From assembly GCA_039922495.1 (NCBI GenBank), contig JBDTEO010000033.1, positions 1 to 48,321 on the forward strand: a stretch of 48,321 nt of DNA, written 5' to 3'. The notes under the pieces are model-generated. The model saw only the letters and a program-made list of their open reading frames with translations. It made no database searches and was not told the DNA's origin. Source of the stretch: JALYYC01 sp039922495. GTDB taxonomy: Bacteria > Chloroflexota > Dormibacteria > CF-121. This document shows positions 39,697 to 47,861 of this stretch, one piece after another (position 1 is the stretch's first letter; every line of letters starts with the position of its first letter). Both the position numbers and the translations under genes were made by a program.

Positions 39697-40485
39697 TTGT
39701 TCGACGACGCCGGACCTTCCGGCGCCAGCCTGCCTGCCCAGTTAGCCGGCCTCTATGACGGCTCGCTGGCCCTCGACCCGCCCTGCGTCTACGCCAACTT
39801 CGTCAGCTCGATCGACGGCGTCGTCGCGCTTGAGTCGGGGACGGCGGCCTCCGGTGGCATCATCAGCGGCCGCAACCAGGCCGACCGGTTCGTGATGGGC
39901 CTGCTGCGCGCCTTTGCCGAGGCCGTCCTGGTCGGCGCCGGGACGGTGCGCGCCGAAGGCCGAGGCGCCCTCTGGACGCCCGAATATATTTTTCCCGATG
40001 CCGCTGAGGGCTATCGCGCCCTCCGCGCCAGGCTCAAGCGTGCCGGAAACCCCACCCTGGTGATCGTGACAGCGCGAGGTGATCTGGATCCGTCCGGACG
40101 GGCGCTTCAGGCCGGCGCCCTGGTGCTGACGACCAAGGCCGCCGAAGCAGGCCTGCGTTCGCGCCTGCCCGGCGCCTCTCGAGTCCTGGCAGTATCTGAT
40201 GGTGACCGAGTTGCTCCGGTTGACGTCATGCGAGCCCTTCACGCCGAGGGTAATCACGTCATTTTGACCGAGGGCGGGCCGAGCCTGTTTGGCCAGCTGG
40301 TCGCGGCCGGCCTGGTGGACGAATTATTTCTGACCGTCTCGCCGGCCCTTGCTGGTCAAGGAAATAACTTCGGCCTGATCCAGGGCGTCGACTTCGGCAA
40401 AGATCTGAAGCGCGCTTCTCTGGCCAGCATTCGGCGGCACGAATCGTGCTTATTTCTTCGCTATCGACTGAAGGAGGCGGCGTAG
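39697..40485 (+). CDS. RibD C-terminal / dihydrofolate-reductase-like protein
   Basis: The 262-residue protein has the RibD-C reductase fold. It shows YANFVSSIDGVVAL near the start, D-R-F-V-M-G-L-L-R-A-F-A-E-A-V-L-V-G-A-G-T-V-R-A-E-G, the NADPH-binding H-V-I-L-T-E-G-G-P-S-L-F-G-Q-L, and D-E-L-F-L-T-V-S-P-A-L-A-G. No deaminase domain precedes it. Such proteins reduce a pyrimidine in riboflavin synthesis, or dihydrofolate. Placement after folE favours a pterin/folate reductase, by inference. Start is uncertain: TTG 39697 is used, while CTG 39679 would overlap the folE stop as CTGA. Confidence 0.85.
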   Translation: MFDDAGPSGASLPAQLAGLYDGSLALDPPCVYANFVSSIDGVVALESGTAASGGIISGRNQADRFVMGLLRAFAEAVLVGAGTVRAEGRGALWTPEYIFPDAAEGYRALRARLKRAGNPTLVIVTARGDLDPSGRALQAGALVLTTKAAEAGLRSRLPGASRVLAVSDGDRVAPVDVMRALHAEGNHVILTEGGPSLFGQLVAAGLVDELFLTVSPALAGQGNNFGLIQGVDFGKDLKRASLASIRRHESCLFLRYRLKEAA

Positions 40486-40486
40486 C

Positions 40487-41179
40487 ATGGCCGACCTGGC
40501 CGTCATCTGTGGCGCGACCGGCGGGCTCGGGACCGCAATCGTTGATGTCTTCGCCAAACGCGGCGACCAGGTGGTCGCGGTGGCGCGCTCGCGCGGCGAC
40601 GTCTCGAGACTGCAGGACAAATACCCCGGAATGGTTCGTGGTGACACGGCTGACCTGACGTCGCGACTTGAGGTCGACGAACTCTGGGGACGGATCGACG
40701 CGGTCGGGACGCCGCGCTGGCTGGTCAATGCCACCGGCGGTTTTAAATCTGGCAAGGTCGTCGAGACGAATCCCGATGACTACACGTTCATGATCAATCT
40801 AAATCTTGGCTCGGCCTGGTGGTCATGCCGCGCGGGCGCCCGCCGGATGCTGGCCGCCGGCAGCCCCGGCGCGATCGTGAACATCTCGTCGCGTTCGGGC
40901 GTCAGCGCTGCGGGCGGCGCGGCCGCCTACGCGATCGCCAAGGCCGGCGTGATCAAGCTGACGGAAGTCCTCGCCAGCGAGCTGAAAGGCAATGGCATCC
41001 GCGTCAACGCGGTGATCCCGAACATCATCGACACCCCGGCCAATCGCAAGTCGATGCCGGAAAAACTCATGGAGAAGGCCGTGGCCCCGGCGGATATCGC
41101 CCAGGTGATCGGCTTTCTTTGCAGCGACGCGGCCAACGCGATCACCGGCGTCGCCGTCCCGGTCTACGGCAAAGGTTGA
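40487..41179 (+). CDS. short-chain dehydrogenase/reductase (SDR)
   Basis: The 230-residue classical SDR has the cofactor motif G-A-T-G-G-L-G, the N-A-T-G-G segment, the catalytic Ser in N-I-S-S-R-S-G, and Tyr/Lys in A-A-Y-A-I-A-K-A-G, then R-V-N-A-V-I-P-N-I-I-D-T-P. It is immediately downstream of the RibD-C-like gene and is in the same unit as folE. A pteridine-type or quinonoid reductase function is possible but not proven. A strong hairpin begins three bases after the stop codon. Confidence 0.88.
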   Translation: MADLAVICGATGGLGTAIVDVFAKRGDQVVAVARSRGDVSRLQDKYPGMVRGDTADLTSRLEVDELWGRIDAVGTPRWLVNATGGFKSGKVVETNPDDYTFMINLNLGSAWWSCRAGARRMLAAGSPGAIVNISSRSGVSAAGGAAAYAIAKAGVIKLTEVLASELKGNGIRVNAVIPNIIDTPANRKSMPEKLMEKAVAPADIAQVIGFLCSDAANAITGVAVPVYGKG

Positions 41180-41181
41180 TG

Positions 41182-41205
41182 TTTGCGACAGTTGTCTGTC
41201 GCAAA
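41182..41205. terminator. bidirectional hairpin between SDR and nei genes
   Basis: TTTGCGACAG-TTGT-CTGTCGCAAA is a perfect 10-bp stem with a 4-base loop. It sits in the 31-base gap between two convergent stop codons, with an A/T-rich flank (AAATCTT on the plus strand). It is the clearest terminator-like hairpin in the window and can end transcripts from both sides. Confidence 0.75.
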
Positions 41206-41210
41206 AAATC

Positions 41211-41966
41211 TTACGAGAGGTTCGAGCTGTTCTGCTGGCAGCGCGGGCAGAAGTAGGTCAGTCGCGCCTGCTCGCCCTGGGCTCGGATCCGGATTGGCGT
41301 TCCGCAGCGCGGACAGGGCCGACCTCCGCGTCCGTGAACAGCGTGCCGATCGGAAAAGCCCCGCCCGACCAACGCCCGCCGCATCATCGTTCTCGCCGTC
41401 TCATACACGCCGGCGAGCTGCCCATCGTCGAGCGTCGAGGGCTTGGCCCAGGGATCAAGTCGATGAGCCCAGAGCGGTTCACACTTAAAGATATTGCCGA
41501 TGCCGGCGCAGACCCGCTGATCCAGCAACAACTCGCCGAGCGTCGCGTTGGTCGACTGCCGCGCACGCCGGATCACCTCATCGATCGCAAATGGCTCGAC
41601 CAGGATGTCCGGTCCCAGGTGCTCAACAGATCGCCGCGGATCGCGGACGAGCTCAACGACGGGAGCGGCAAAACAGACCCCGACGACGTCATCGAAGGCG
41701 AGCATCGCCCTCATCCGGTGCGCGGGCTGCCGCCAGCGCTCGCCCGGTCGGTACAGATGCCACGCCCCCGTCATGCGCATGTGCGAGTGCAGGGCGACAT
41801 CGCCGTCGAAGCGCATGATCAGGTGCTTGCCGGTTGGCTCGACGCCGATCACCTGCCGCCCCTCCAGCCGCCGGATCCGATCAGGCCGCGCCTCGGTGAC
41901 GACCTTGCCCTCGATGCGGCGGCGCAGCGCGGCCGCCGTCCGCCAGATGGTGTCGCCTTCAGGCAT
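41211..41966 (-). CDS. nei: Fpg/Nei-family DNA glycosylase (endonuclease VIII-like)
   Basis: The 251-residue enzyme removes oxidised bases. The catalytic N-terminus is P-E-G-D-T-I-W-R (Pro2 and Glu3), typical of Nei and not of Fpg. The H2TH domain contains L-L-D-Q-R-V-C-A-G-I-G-N-I-F-K-C-E. A C-terminal zinc finger has C-P-R-C ... C-P-R-C. ATG 41966 places Pro at position 2 as required by the mechanism. It overlaps the end of lhr by eight bases, so the two are coupled. Confidence 0.95.
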   Translation of the reverse strand: MPEGDTIWRTAAALRRRIEGKVVTEARPDRIRRLEGRQVIGVEPTGKHLIMRFDGDVALHSHMRMTGAWHLYRPGERWRQPAHRMRAMLAFDDVVGVCFAAPVVELVRDPRRSVEHLGPDILVEPFAIDEVIRRARQSTNATLGELLLDQRVCAGIGNIFKCEPLWAHRLDPWAKPSTLDDGQLAGVYETARTMMRRALVGRGFSDRHAVHGRGGRPCPRCGTPIRIRAQGEQARLTYFCPRCQQNSSNLS

Positions 41967-44900
41967 GGACGGGCCGGCGCTCGGGCCAGAGCACCAGGCC
42001 CTTCGGCGTGGTACCGAAGCCGGCCTCGCGCAGGAGCTCCTGCAACGGCGACTCCCTGGGCGGCGCCCCATCGATCGACTGGATCTCGAGCTTGTCGACC
42101 CGGGCGGCGACCGCGGCCAGGGCGTGCAGGTGGGACAGGGTCACATCGCCTGCGGTCAGTAGCGATCGCCCGCCGCGTTCCAAATACAGTCGCAACTCGC
42201 CGCCGTCGATGACGACATAGGCTCCGGCGGCGCGCGCCATCCGGCTCTCACGAGCCGGCCAAGGGATCGCGGTCCCGTACGGACTCGCGGGGTCGGTCGC
42301 GGCCAGGGCGATGACCTTGCTCTCCTCGTCGCGCGCGGCCCGAAGCCGGTCAACCGCGCCCGGCAGGGCAAACTGCAGACCGCCAAGCCCGTCGACGAAA
42401 TAACCGCGGCGGATCTTTCCCGCCTCCTCCATGGCGCGAAGCACCGGGTAGAGGGCCGCGAAGCCGCCGGCGATGCCCTCGGCCAGCGCCGCCTCGCGCG
42501 TCAGGACGCCGTAGCGCTGCAGCAGGATCCCGGCGACGGCATGCAGATGCTCGGTCGGCGACACCGCCGGCTGTAGGAAATCATTGACCAGCGACCAGCG
42601 GCCCGCGGCTCCGGGAGGCCCGAGCCGCATCATCGGCCGCCGCGGATTCCGCCGGCTCCGTGGCCCCAGCATGCGCAGGGGCACGAAGGTATCGTTCGTC
42701 ACCTCGCCGGCCCAGACCATATCCCAGAGCGCGTCGAGGATCGCCTCCTCATCGCCCTGCCCGGCCGCGTAATAGAGTTCGCGAAAGAACGAGGCACCGC
42801 GATTTTGCAAATGGGCGCGCAGGCGAGCCTGCACCTCGCCCTCAGCGGGGACCGGCTCGCGAATCAGGCGTGGCGCATCCGCGCGCAGGTAGAAGGCGAT
42901 GCGTCCATCGTGCGGGCCGAGGGAGCCGCGGCCGGCCCAGACGACCTCACCCATCGAAATCAACTGGTCGAGCAGTTGCGGGCGATACTCGCGCATCCGC
43001 GCCGGGAGGACGTCTCGCTCCAGGACCGACGCGGGAATCGCGTGGCCCTGCAGCTGGAAGACGATCTCCGCGAGTCGATCGATGCTGCTGGCCTGGACGC
43101 CGACTCCCTGCCACGCCGGCAAGAAGCGACCGAGCGTCTCGACCGGCACCGGTTCGACCTCGCGGCGCAGCGCGGCGAGCGACTTCCGGCGCAGGGTTCG
43201 CAGCACCTCGGGATGGCAGTACTCCCGGCCGGCGTAGCCCGGCCGGAACTCACCGGCAACGAGATCGCCCCGCCCGGCGAGCCGCTGCAAGGTTGCATCG
43301 ACCTCGCGGACCGACAGCTGCCAGCGGGCGGCAGGATCGGCGCTGGTAAATGGTACGTGGGTGCGCGCCCACCGCACCAGCAATGAGGCCAGCGGGTCGT
43401 CAACCCGGCCGAGGAAGACCTCGGGAAGGCCAACCGGCAGCGTGACCCCGAGCACGTCGCGGTAGCGGCCGGCGTCCTCAGCGGCAATCCAGCGTTCCTC
43501 GCCACCGATGCGGACCCGCACCGCGCGGCGCGCGCGCTCGAGCTCATCGAGCCAGGCGCCCATGATGCCGCGGGCCTCGGCCTCGTCGAGATCGAGATCG
43601 CCGAGCCGGCGCAGCTGGTCGGCCGCCTCATCGGCATCGCGCGGCCAGCGTTCCTTGAGCAAGCCCTGCAGCTCGAGTTCGAGTGACTCGATCGCGCGCG
43701 GGTCGAGCAGTTCACGAAGCTCCTCGGTGCCAAGCAATTCGGCGAGCAGCTCGCGGTCGAGCGTCAGCGCCTGCGCCCGCCGCTCACCCAGCGGCGCGTC
43801 GCCCTCGTACATGAACTGCGCCACGTAGTCAAAGATCAGTGACGAGGCAAATGGCGAAGCCCGGTCGGTGTCGACGACCACGGTTCGCACCTCGCGCGAC
43901 CGGATCGCGGTCATCAGCTCGCGCAGCGCATCCATGTCGAAGACATCGCTCAGGCACTCGCGGTAGGTTTCGATCAGGATCGGAAAGTCCGGGTGGTTGC
44001 CGGCAACCTGCAACAAATCGTGGCTGCGCTGGCGCTGCTGCCACAGCGGTGTTCGCTCGCCGGGCCGGCGGCGCGGCAGCAGCAGGGCGCGGGCGGCGTT
44101 CTCGCGAAAGCGCGAGGCGAAGAGCGCTGACCCGTGCAGCTCGGCGGTGACCAGCTCGCGGATCTCCTCAGGGTCGAACAGGATCCCGGCGACATCCGGC
44201 GCCACATCGGCCTCCGGCAGTCGAAGGGCGAAGCCGTCGTCGGTGTAGATCGACTGCACGTCGATGTCGCGTTCCTGCTGCAGGCGTGCCCTGGCGGCCA
44301 GCGCCCAGGGCGCATGGACGCGGGCGCCGAACGGCGTCAGCACGGACAGCCGCCAATCGCCCAGCTGGTCCCGGAATCGCTCGACCACGATGGTGCGGTC
44401 GTCCGGCACGGTGCCGGTGGCCGCCGCCTGGTCAGCGAGATAAGCCATCAGGTTGGCGGCCGCGCGCTCGTCGAATCGGGACCGCTGGCGCAGCCGATCG
44501 ATCGCCGCCTCCGGCTTCAGCGCCAGCAGCTCGCGCGTCGTCTGCCCCAGGGCCCGGCCGACCTCGATCGGACGCCCAAGCGCATCCCCATGCCAGAAGG
44601 CGATCCGCCCGGGTTCACCGGGAGCCGGTGTAACCATCACCTGGGAGTTGGTGATGTCGGCGACTCGCCAGGTGGTCGCGCCCAGCACGAACGTCTCCCC
44701 CGGGCGCATCTCGTAGACCATCTCCTCATCGAGCTCGCCGACCCGCTTGCCGTCCGACAGTAAATTGACCGAAAACAGACCGCGGTCCGGGATCGTCCCG
44801 CCGCTGACCACGGCCAGCCGCTGCGCGCCGGCCCGGCCGCGGAGCTTGCCCTCGAGCCGGTCCCAGACGATCCGGGGCCGTAGCTCGGCGAACTCATCCG

Positions 44901-46329
44901 ACGGATAGCGGCCGCTCAGCATGTCGAGTGTCGACTCCAGCGCCCGCGGCCCGAGGTCGCTGAAGGGATACGCCCGGTGGACGAGGTCGGAGACGGCCGG
45001 CACCGACCACTCATCGAGGGCGCACATGGCGACGATCTGCTGCGCCAGCACATCGAGCGGGTTGCGCGGCACCAGCGTCGTCTCGATGTCGCCGGCCAGC
45101 ATCCGCTCGACGACGACCGCGGTTTCGAGCAGGTCGCCGCGGTACTTGGGAAAAATGGTCCCTTTCGACGGCTCGCCGACGGTGTGGCCGGCGCGGCCGA
45201 TTCGCTGGATGCCGCTGGCGACGCTGGTCGGCGACTCCACCTGGATGACGAGATCGACGGCTCCCATGTCGATGCCCAGCTCGAGGCTCGAGGTCGCCAC
45301 CAGCGCCGGGAGCCGACCGGCTTTGAGCGCGTCCTCGATCAGCATCCGCTGCTCTTTCGCGATCGATCCGTGATGCGCGCGGACCAGCTCCTCGCCGGCC
45401 AGCTCGTTCAGGTGCGCGGCCAGCCGCTCGGCGAGGCGCCGCGAGTTGACGAAGATGATGGTGGACCGGTGGGCGCGGATCAGTTCCAGGATCCGCGGAT
45501 GGATCGCCGGCCAGATGCTGCGGCGCGGCGCCTCCTCCTGCGCGCCGATCGCCGCCGCGGGACCGCTGTACAGGTCCGCGCCGCGCTCGAGGTTGGCCAT
45601 GTCGTCGACCGGCACCTCGACCGTGATCTCGAGCCGCTTGATCCGACCGGCGTCGACGATCGTCACCGGGCGGTTGGTTCCACCGAGGAAGCGCGCCGTC
45701 TCCTCCAGCGGGCGCTGGGTCGCCGAAAGACCGATCCGCTGGGGTTCGACCTTCGTGATCGCCGAGAGGCGCTCGAGGCTCAGCGCCAGGTGCGCCCCGC
45801 GCTTGGTCTGGGCCATTGAGTGGATCTCGTCGACGATCACCCAGCGGATCGATGGCAGGATCTGCCGCGCCGCGCTGGTCAGCAAGAGAAACAGCGACTC
45901 CGGGGTCGTGATCAGGATGTCGGGCGGCCGCCGCTCGATCTGGCGCCGCTCGCGCTGGGGCGTGTCCCCGGTGCGGACCGCGACCGAGATCGGCGCCATC
46001 GGCACCCCGAGCCGCTCGGCGTGGAGTGAGATGCCTCGGAGCGGCGCCTGGAGATTACGCTCGATGTCGACGGTCAGCGCCTTGAGCGGCGAGATATAGA
46101 GGACGCGGCAGCGCTCGGCCTCCGGCGGGACCGGTTCGGCGGCCAGCCGGTCCAGGCACCAGAAGAAGGCGGCCAGCGTCTTGCCGCTGCCGGTCGGGGC
46201 CGCCATCAGGGTGTGCCGGCCCGCCGCGACCGCCTGCCAGCCCTCGATCTGGACCTTCGTCGGGGCTTCGAAGGCCGCCGAAAACCAGGCCCGGGCGGCA
46301 GGCGAAAACAGGTCGAGAGCAGGAAGCAT
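41959..46329 (-). CDS. lhr: large DEAD/DEAH-box helicase Lhr
   Basis: Lhr is a 3'-5' DNA or RNA-DNA helicase of the Ski2-like superfamily 2. At 1456 residues this is the full-length form with the long C-terminal extension. Walker A is A-P-T-G-S-G-K-T (44-51), followed by Y-I-S-P-L-K-A-L (78-85), Walker B DEIH at 167-170 and L-S-A-T-Q at 201-205. The second RecA domain contains T-S-S-L-E-L-G-I-D-M-G and Q-R-I-G-R-A-G-H. It ends in an uncharacterised C-terminal domain. It is encoded just before nei with an overlapping start/stop, linking it to DNA repair. Confidence 0.96.
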   Translation of the reverse strand: MLPALDLFSPAARAWFSAAFEAPTKVQIEGWQAVAAGRHTLMAAPTGSGKTLAAFFWCLDRLAAEPVPPEAERCRVLYISPLKALTVDIERNLQAPLRGISLHAERLGVPMAPISVAVRTGDTPQRERRQIERRPPDILITTPESLFLLLTSAARQILPSIRWVIVDEIHSMAQTKRGAHLALSLERLSAITKVEPQRIGLSATQRPLEETARFLGGTNRPVTIVDAGRIKRLEITVEVPVDDMANLERGADLYSGPAAAIGAQEEAPRRSIWPAIHPRILELIRAHRSTIIFVNSRRLAERLAAHLNELAGEELVRAHHGSIAKEQRMLIEDALKAGRLPALVATSSLELGIDMGAVDLVIQVESPTSVASGIQRIGRAGHTVGEPSKGTIFPKYRGDLLETAVVVERMLAGDIETTLVPRNPLDVLAQQIVAMCALDEWSVPAVSDLVHRAYPFSDLGPRALESTLDMLSGRYPSDEFAELRPRIVWDRLEGKLRGRAGAQRLAVVSGGTIPDRGLFSVNLLSDGKRVGELDEEMVYEMRPGETFVLGATTWRVADITNSQVMVTPAPGEPGRIAFWHGDALGRPIEVGRALGQTTRELLALKPEAAIDRLRQRSRFDERAAANLMAYLADQAAATGTVPDDRTIVVERFRDQLGDWRLSVLTPFGARVHAPWALAARARLQQERDIDVQSIYTDDGFALRLPEADVAPDVAGILFDPEEIRELVTAELHGSALFASRFRENAARALLLPRRRPGERTPLWQQRQRSHDLLQVAGNHPDFPILIETYRECLSDVFDMDALRELMTAIRSREVRTVVVDTDRASPFASSLIFDYVAQFMYEGDAPLGERRAQALTLDRELLAELLGTEELRELLDPRAIESLELELQGLLKERWPRDADEAADQLRRLGDLDLDEAEARGIMGAWLDELERARRAVRVRIGGEERWIAAEDAGRYRDVLGVTLPVGLPEVFLGRVDDPLASLLVRWARTHVPFTSADPAARWQLSVREVDATLQRLAGRGDLVAGEFRPGYAGREYCHPEVLRTLRRKSLAALRREVEPVPVETLGRFLPAWQGVGVQASSIDRLAEIVFQLQGHAIPASVLERDVLPARMREYRPQLLDQLISMGEVVWAGRGSLGPHDGRIAFYLRADAPRLIREPVPAEGEVQARLRAHLQNRGASFFRELYYAAGQGDEEAILDALWDMVWAGEVTNDTFVPLRMLGPRSRRNPRRPMMRLGPPGAAGRWSLVNDFLQPAVSPTEHLHAVAGILLQRYGVLTREAALAEGIAGGFAALYPVLRAMEEAGKIRRGYFVDGLGGLQFALPGAVDRLRAARDEESKVIALAATDPASPYGTAIPWPARESRMARAAGAYVVIDGGELRLYLERGGRSLLTAGDVTLSHLHALAAVAARVDKLEIQSIDGAPPRESPLQELLREAGFGTTPKGLVLWPERRPVHA

Positions 46330-46353
46330 AACCTAATTTTAGTGCCGACTGCT

Positions 46354-46581
46354 TGGGGTGGAGCCGGACGTTCGCCCCACCTCATTCAGTTGGTCGAGCG
46401 CCTGACTCTTAACCAGCGACACTTGGTGGACTCCAGCGGACGCCTGCGGAAACTTCCGGCTGACTTAAATCAGTTGGCACAGCCCTCGACATACATCCCC
46501 TAGGATGTGTCCGCGCCTGCAGGCCTTTTGGGCGAACGATTTGAGCTGGCAGGCGCAGTTCGAATCCTGCTGCCCCAGCCA
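46354..46581 (+). other. cluster of tRNA-derived fragments
   Basis: Four tRNA-like pieces lie within 230 bases. (1) A 7-bp acceptor-like stem TGGGGTG / CGCCCCA at 46354-46379. (2) A D-arm plus anticodon arm of tRNA-Lys type at 46387-46418, with CTT at 46408-46410. (3) A second anticodon-arm-like hairpin CTGA-CTTAAA-TCAG at 46460-46473. (4) A T-arm and acceptor 3' end with CCA at 46555-46581, ending CCCCAGCCA as in tRNA-Gln. One G is missing from its T-stem. None makes a complete cloverleaf, so no tRNA is called. Confidence 0.5.
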
Positions 46582-46589
46582 TCGCCTTC
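46574..46589. repeat. left copy of a 16-bp direct repeat at the tRNA-like 3' end
   Basis: CCCAGCCATCGCCTTC occurs here and again, perfectly, at 47531-47546. The left copy starts inside the acceptor and CCA of the tRNA-Gln-like fragment, as attachment sites of integrative elements often do. The 957 bases between contain the frameshifted membrane gene. Confidence 0.55.
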
Positions 46590-46647
46590 CCCACTGCTGG
46601 CCCCGTCCCAGAGCGACTCTGCGCCGTCTCAGCCGAGCCGCGAGCGC

Positions 46648-47348
46648 TTAGGAACCCAGTCCCAGCCGCGCGCTAAAGAGGTCGTGCCCGGTCACGATTG
46701 ACGCAAATAAGATGACAACGATGAGTGCTGGGAAGACGAGCACCGCGCACAGGAGCACGATCAAGATGGGATGAGCGAGGATCCACGGGATGGAACCCGG
46801 AAACTGGCGCCGGAACGCCTTCCCGTCGAGGGTTCCAAAGGTCCCTGTCACGACCAGGCCAAGTGCCTTGCCAAGGCCTTCGATTCCCCCCTTTGGCCAC
46901 CACTTAGCCGGGAGCTTGAGCAGCGTTCTGCCGTTCTCGTCGAGAAACAGGTAATAGGTAAATTTCATGTCGTATTTCCAGCTCATCACTTTTACGGTAG
47001 CGATGACGACCTTACCAAGAGATCGGCGGGGAATTGATCTCTGCAAGCCAACCGTGTTGACGAATACAAGCTCACCCCGATCAACCCGAAGCAGCGACAG
47101 CCGGCTCACCAGGCAGAGCCGCACGCCGTAGAGAAAAAGCCCGCGAAGACCGCGAGGCACATAGCCCAATAGACTTCGGTACCGTTGCGATCCCAGGGGC
47201 TTCTTCCAAGCTTCAGGAGCGGCGGGATGACAGCGCACAGCGAGAACCCGCCGAGTATGAGCGCATAGTGCACCCAAGGAATCTGCGGACGGACACCGAG
47301 CAACGGCTCCTCGCTGCTGTCCGCCGTCGCCGCCAGTTGATCGCCCAC
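46648..47348 (-). pseudogene. frameshifted membrane protein gene
   Basis: The N-terminal part reads from GTG 47348 (MGDQLAATADSSEEPLLG...) with two hydrophobic helices (VHYALILGGFSLCAVIPPLL; Y-W-A-M-C-L-A-V-F-A-G-F-F) to a stop at 47106-47108. The C-terminal part, in another frame, reads LCLVSRLSLLRVDRGELV..., MKFTYYLFLDENGRTLL and two last helices (ILIVLLCAVLVFPALIVVIL). One more T in the T-run (A-run at 47134-47138 on the plus strand) joins them into one protein of about 233 residues with a PH-like middle. Function is unknown. It may be a decaying gene or a sequencing indel. Confidence 0.55.
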
Positions 47349-47499
47349 TAACGCGACTAACGAGCCGTTGAGCCGACCCTTGCCCGTTAAAAGGCTCCGT
47401 GGAAAGGTGACTGGTGTCGAGCAGCCGATCTCGTAGCTGCCTGCTGACGACTAACGAAGGAGTCGAGCTAACGCCGTGGACATCGATTGGCTGACCTGG

Positions 47500-47517
47500 G
47501 TTGCCAAAGTTGCCAAA
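47500..47517. repeat. tandem 9-bp repeat
   Basis: GTTGCCAAA occurs twice in tandem just before the right-hand copy of the 16-bp direct repeat. TGACC boxes lie at 47492, 47519 and 47528. Such clustered short repeats can be protein-binding sites (integrase or partition type), but there is no direct support. Confidence 0.4.
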
Positions 47518-47530
47518 CCTGACCAATTGA

Positions 47531-47546
47531 CCCAGCCATCGCCTTC
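47531..47546. repeat. right copy of the 16-bp direct repeat
   Basis: This is a perfect copy of the sequence at 46574-46589. It sits just before the toxin-antitoxin promoter. In an attachment-site reading this would be the second site of a small, decayed insertion of about 957 bases. Confidence 0.5.
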
Positions 47547-47556
47547 AAAATGGCCA

Positions 47557-47592
47557 TATAATATATACGGCCTTGTGGTAGTATAGGTACTA
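47557..47592 (+). promoter_or_regulatory. promoter and operator of the toxin-antitoxin pair
   Basis: A perfect -10 TATAAT is at 47557-47562. No convincing -35 is at the right distance. A palindrome TAGTA-TAGG-TACTA spans 47579-47592 and ends at the A of the antitoxin ATG. That position is typical of an operator bound by the antitoxin or the complex to repress its own operon. There is no SD; the region between the -10 and the ATG is too short for one. Confidence 0.55.
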
Positions 47593-47861
47593 TGGCGAAA
47601 GCGAAGGTGACAATCACGCTGGATCGCAAGAAGGCCGACCAAGCCCGCGCCCTGGTAGCGGCCCGCTCAACTTCTGAGGTTATCGACCTGGCCCTGAAAC
47701 GCCTAATCGACGCTGAGCGCCTTCGCCAGGATATTGCCGCATATCGCCGGGTCCCACCGACCGGCTCGGAAAAGCGCATCGGTCACCTGGCCGCGACAAA
47801 CGGCATCGCTGACGAAACTGACTGGGAAGCCCTCTATCCGGAAACTGAAACCGATCGGTAG
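47592..47861 (+). CDS. ribbon-helix-helix antitoxin
   Basis: The 89-residue product starts with the short beta strand and two helices of a ribbon-helix-helix DNA-binding domain (AKVTITLDRKKADQARAL...T-S-E-V-I-D-L-A-L-K-R-L). An acidic, flexible C-terminal half follows (IADETDWEALYPETET), the usual toxin-neutralising tail. It would form a dimer that binds the palindrome overlapping its own start. It is followed by a MazF/PemK-like toxin whose coding region overlaps its end by a few bases. Confidence 0.8.
   Translation: MAKAKVTITLDRKKADQARALVAARSTSEVIDLALKRLIDAERLRQDIAAYRRVPPTGSEKRIGHLAATNGIADETDWEALYPETETDR

Noticed and set aside
46501..46581. Complete tRNA-Gln gene
   Set aside because: Only the T-arm and acceptor 3' end fit; the 5' acceptor, D-arm and anticodon arm cannot be folded at the right distance.
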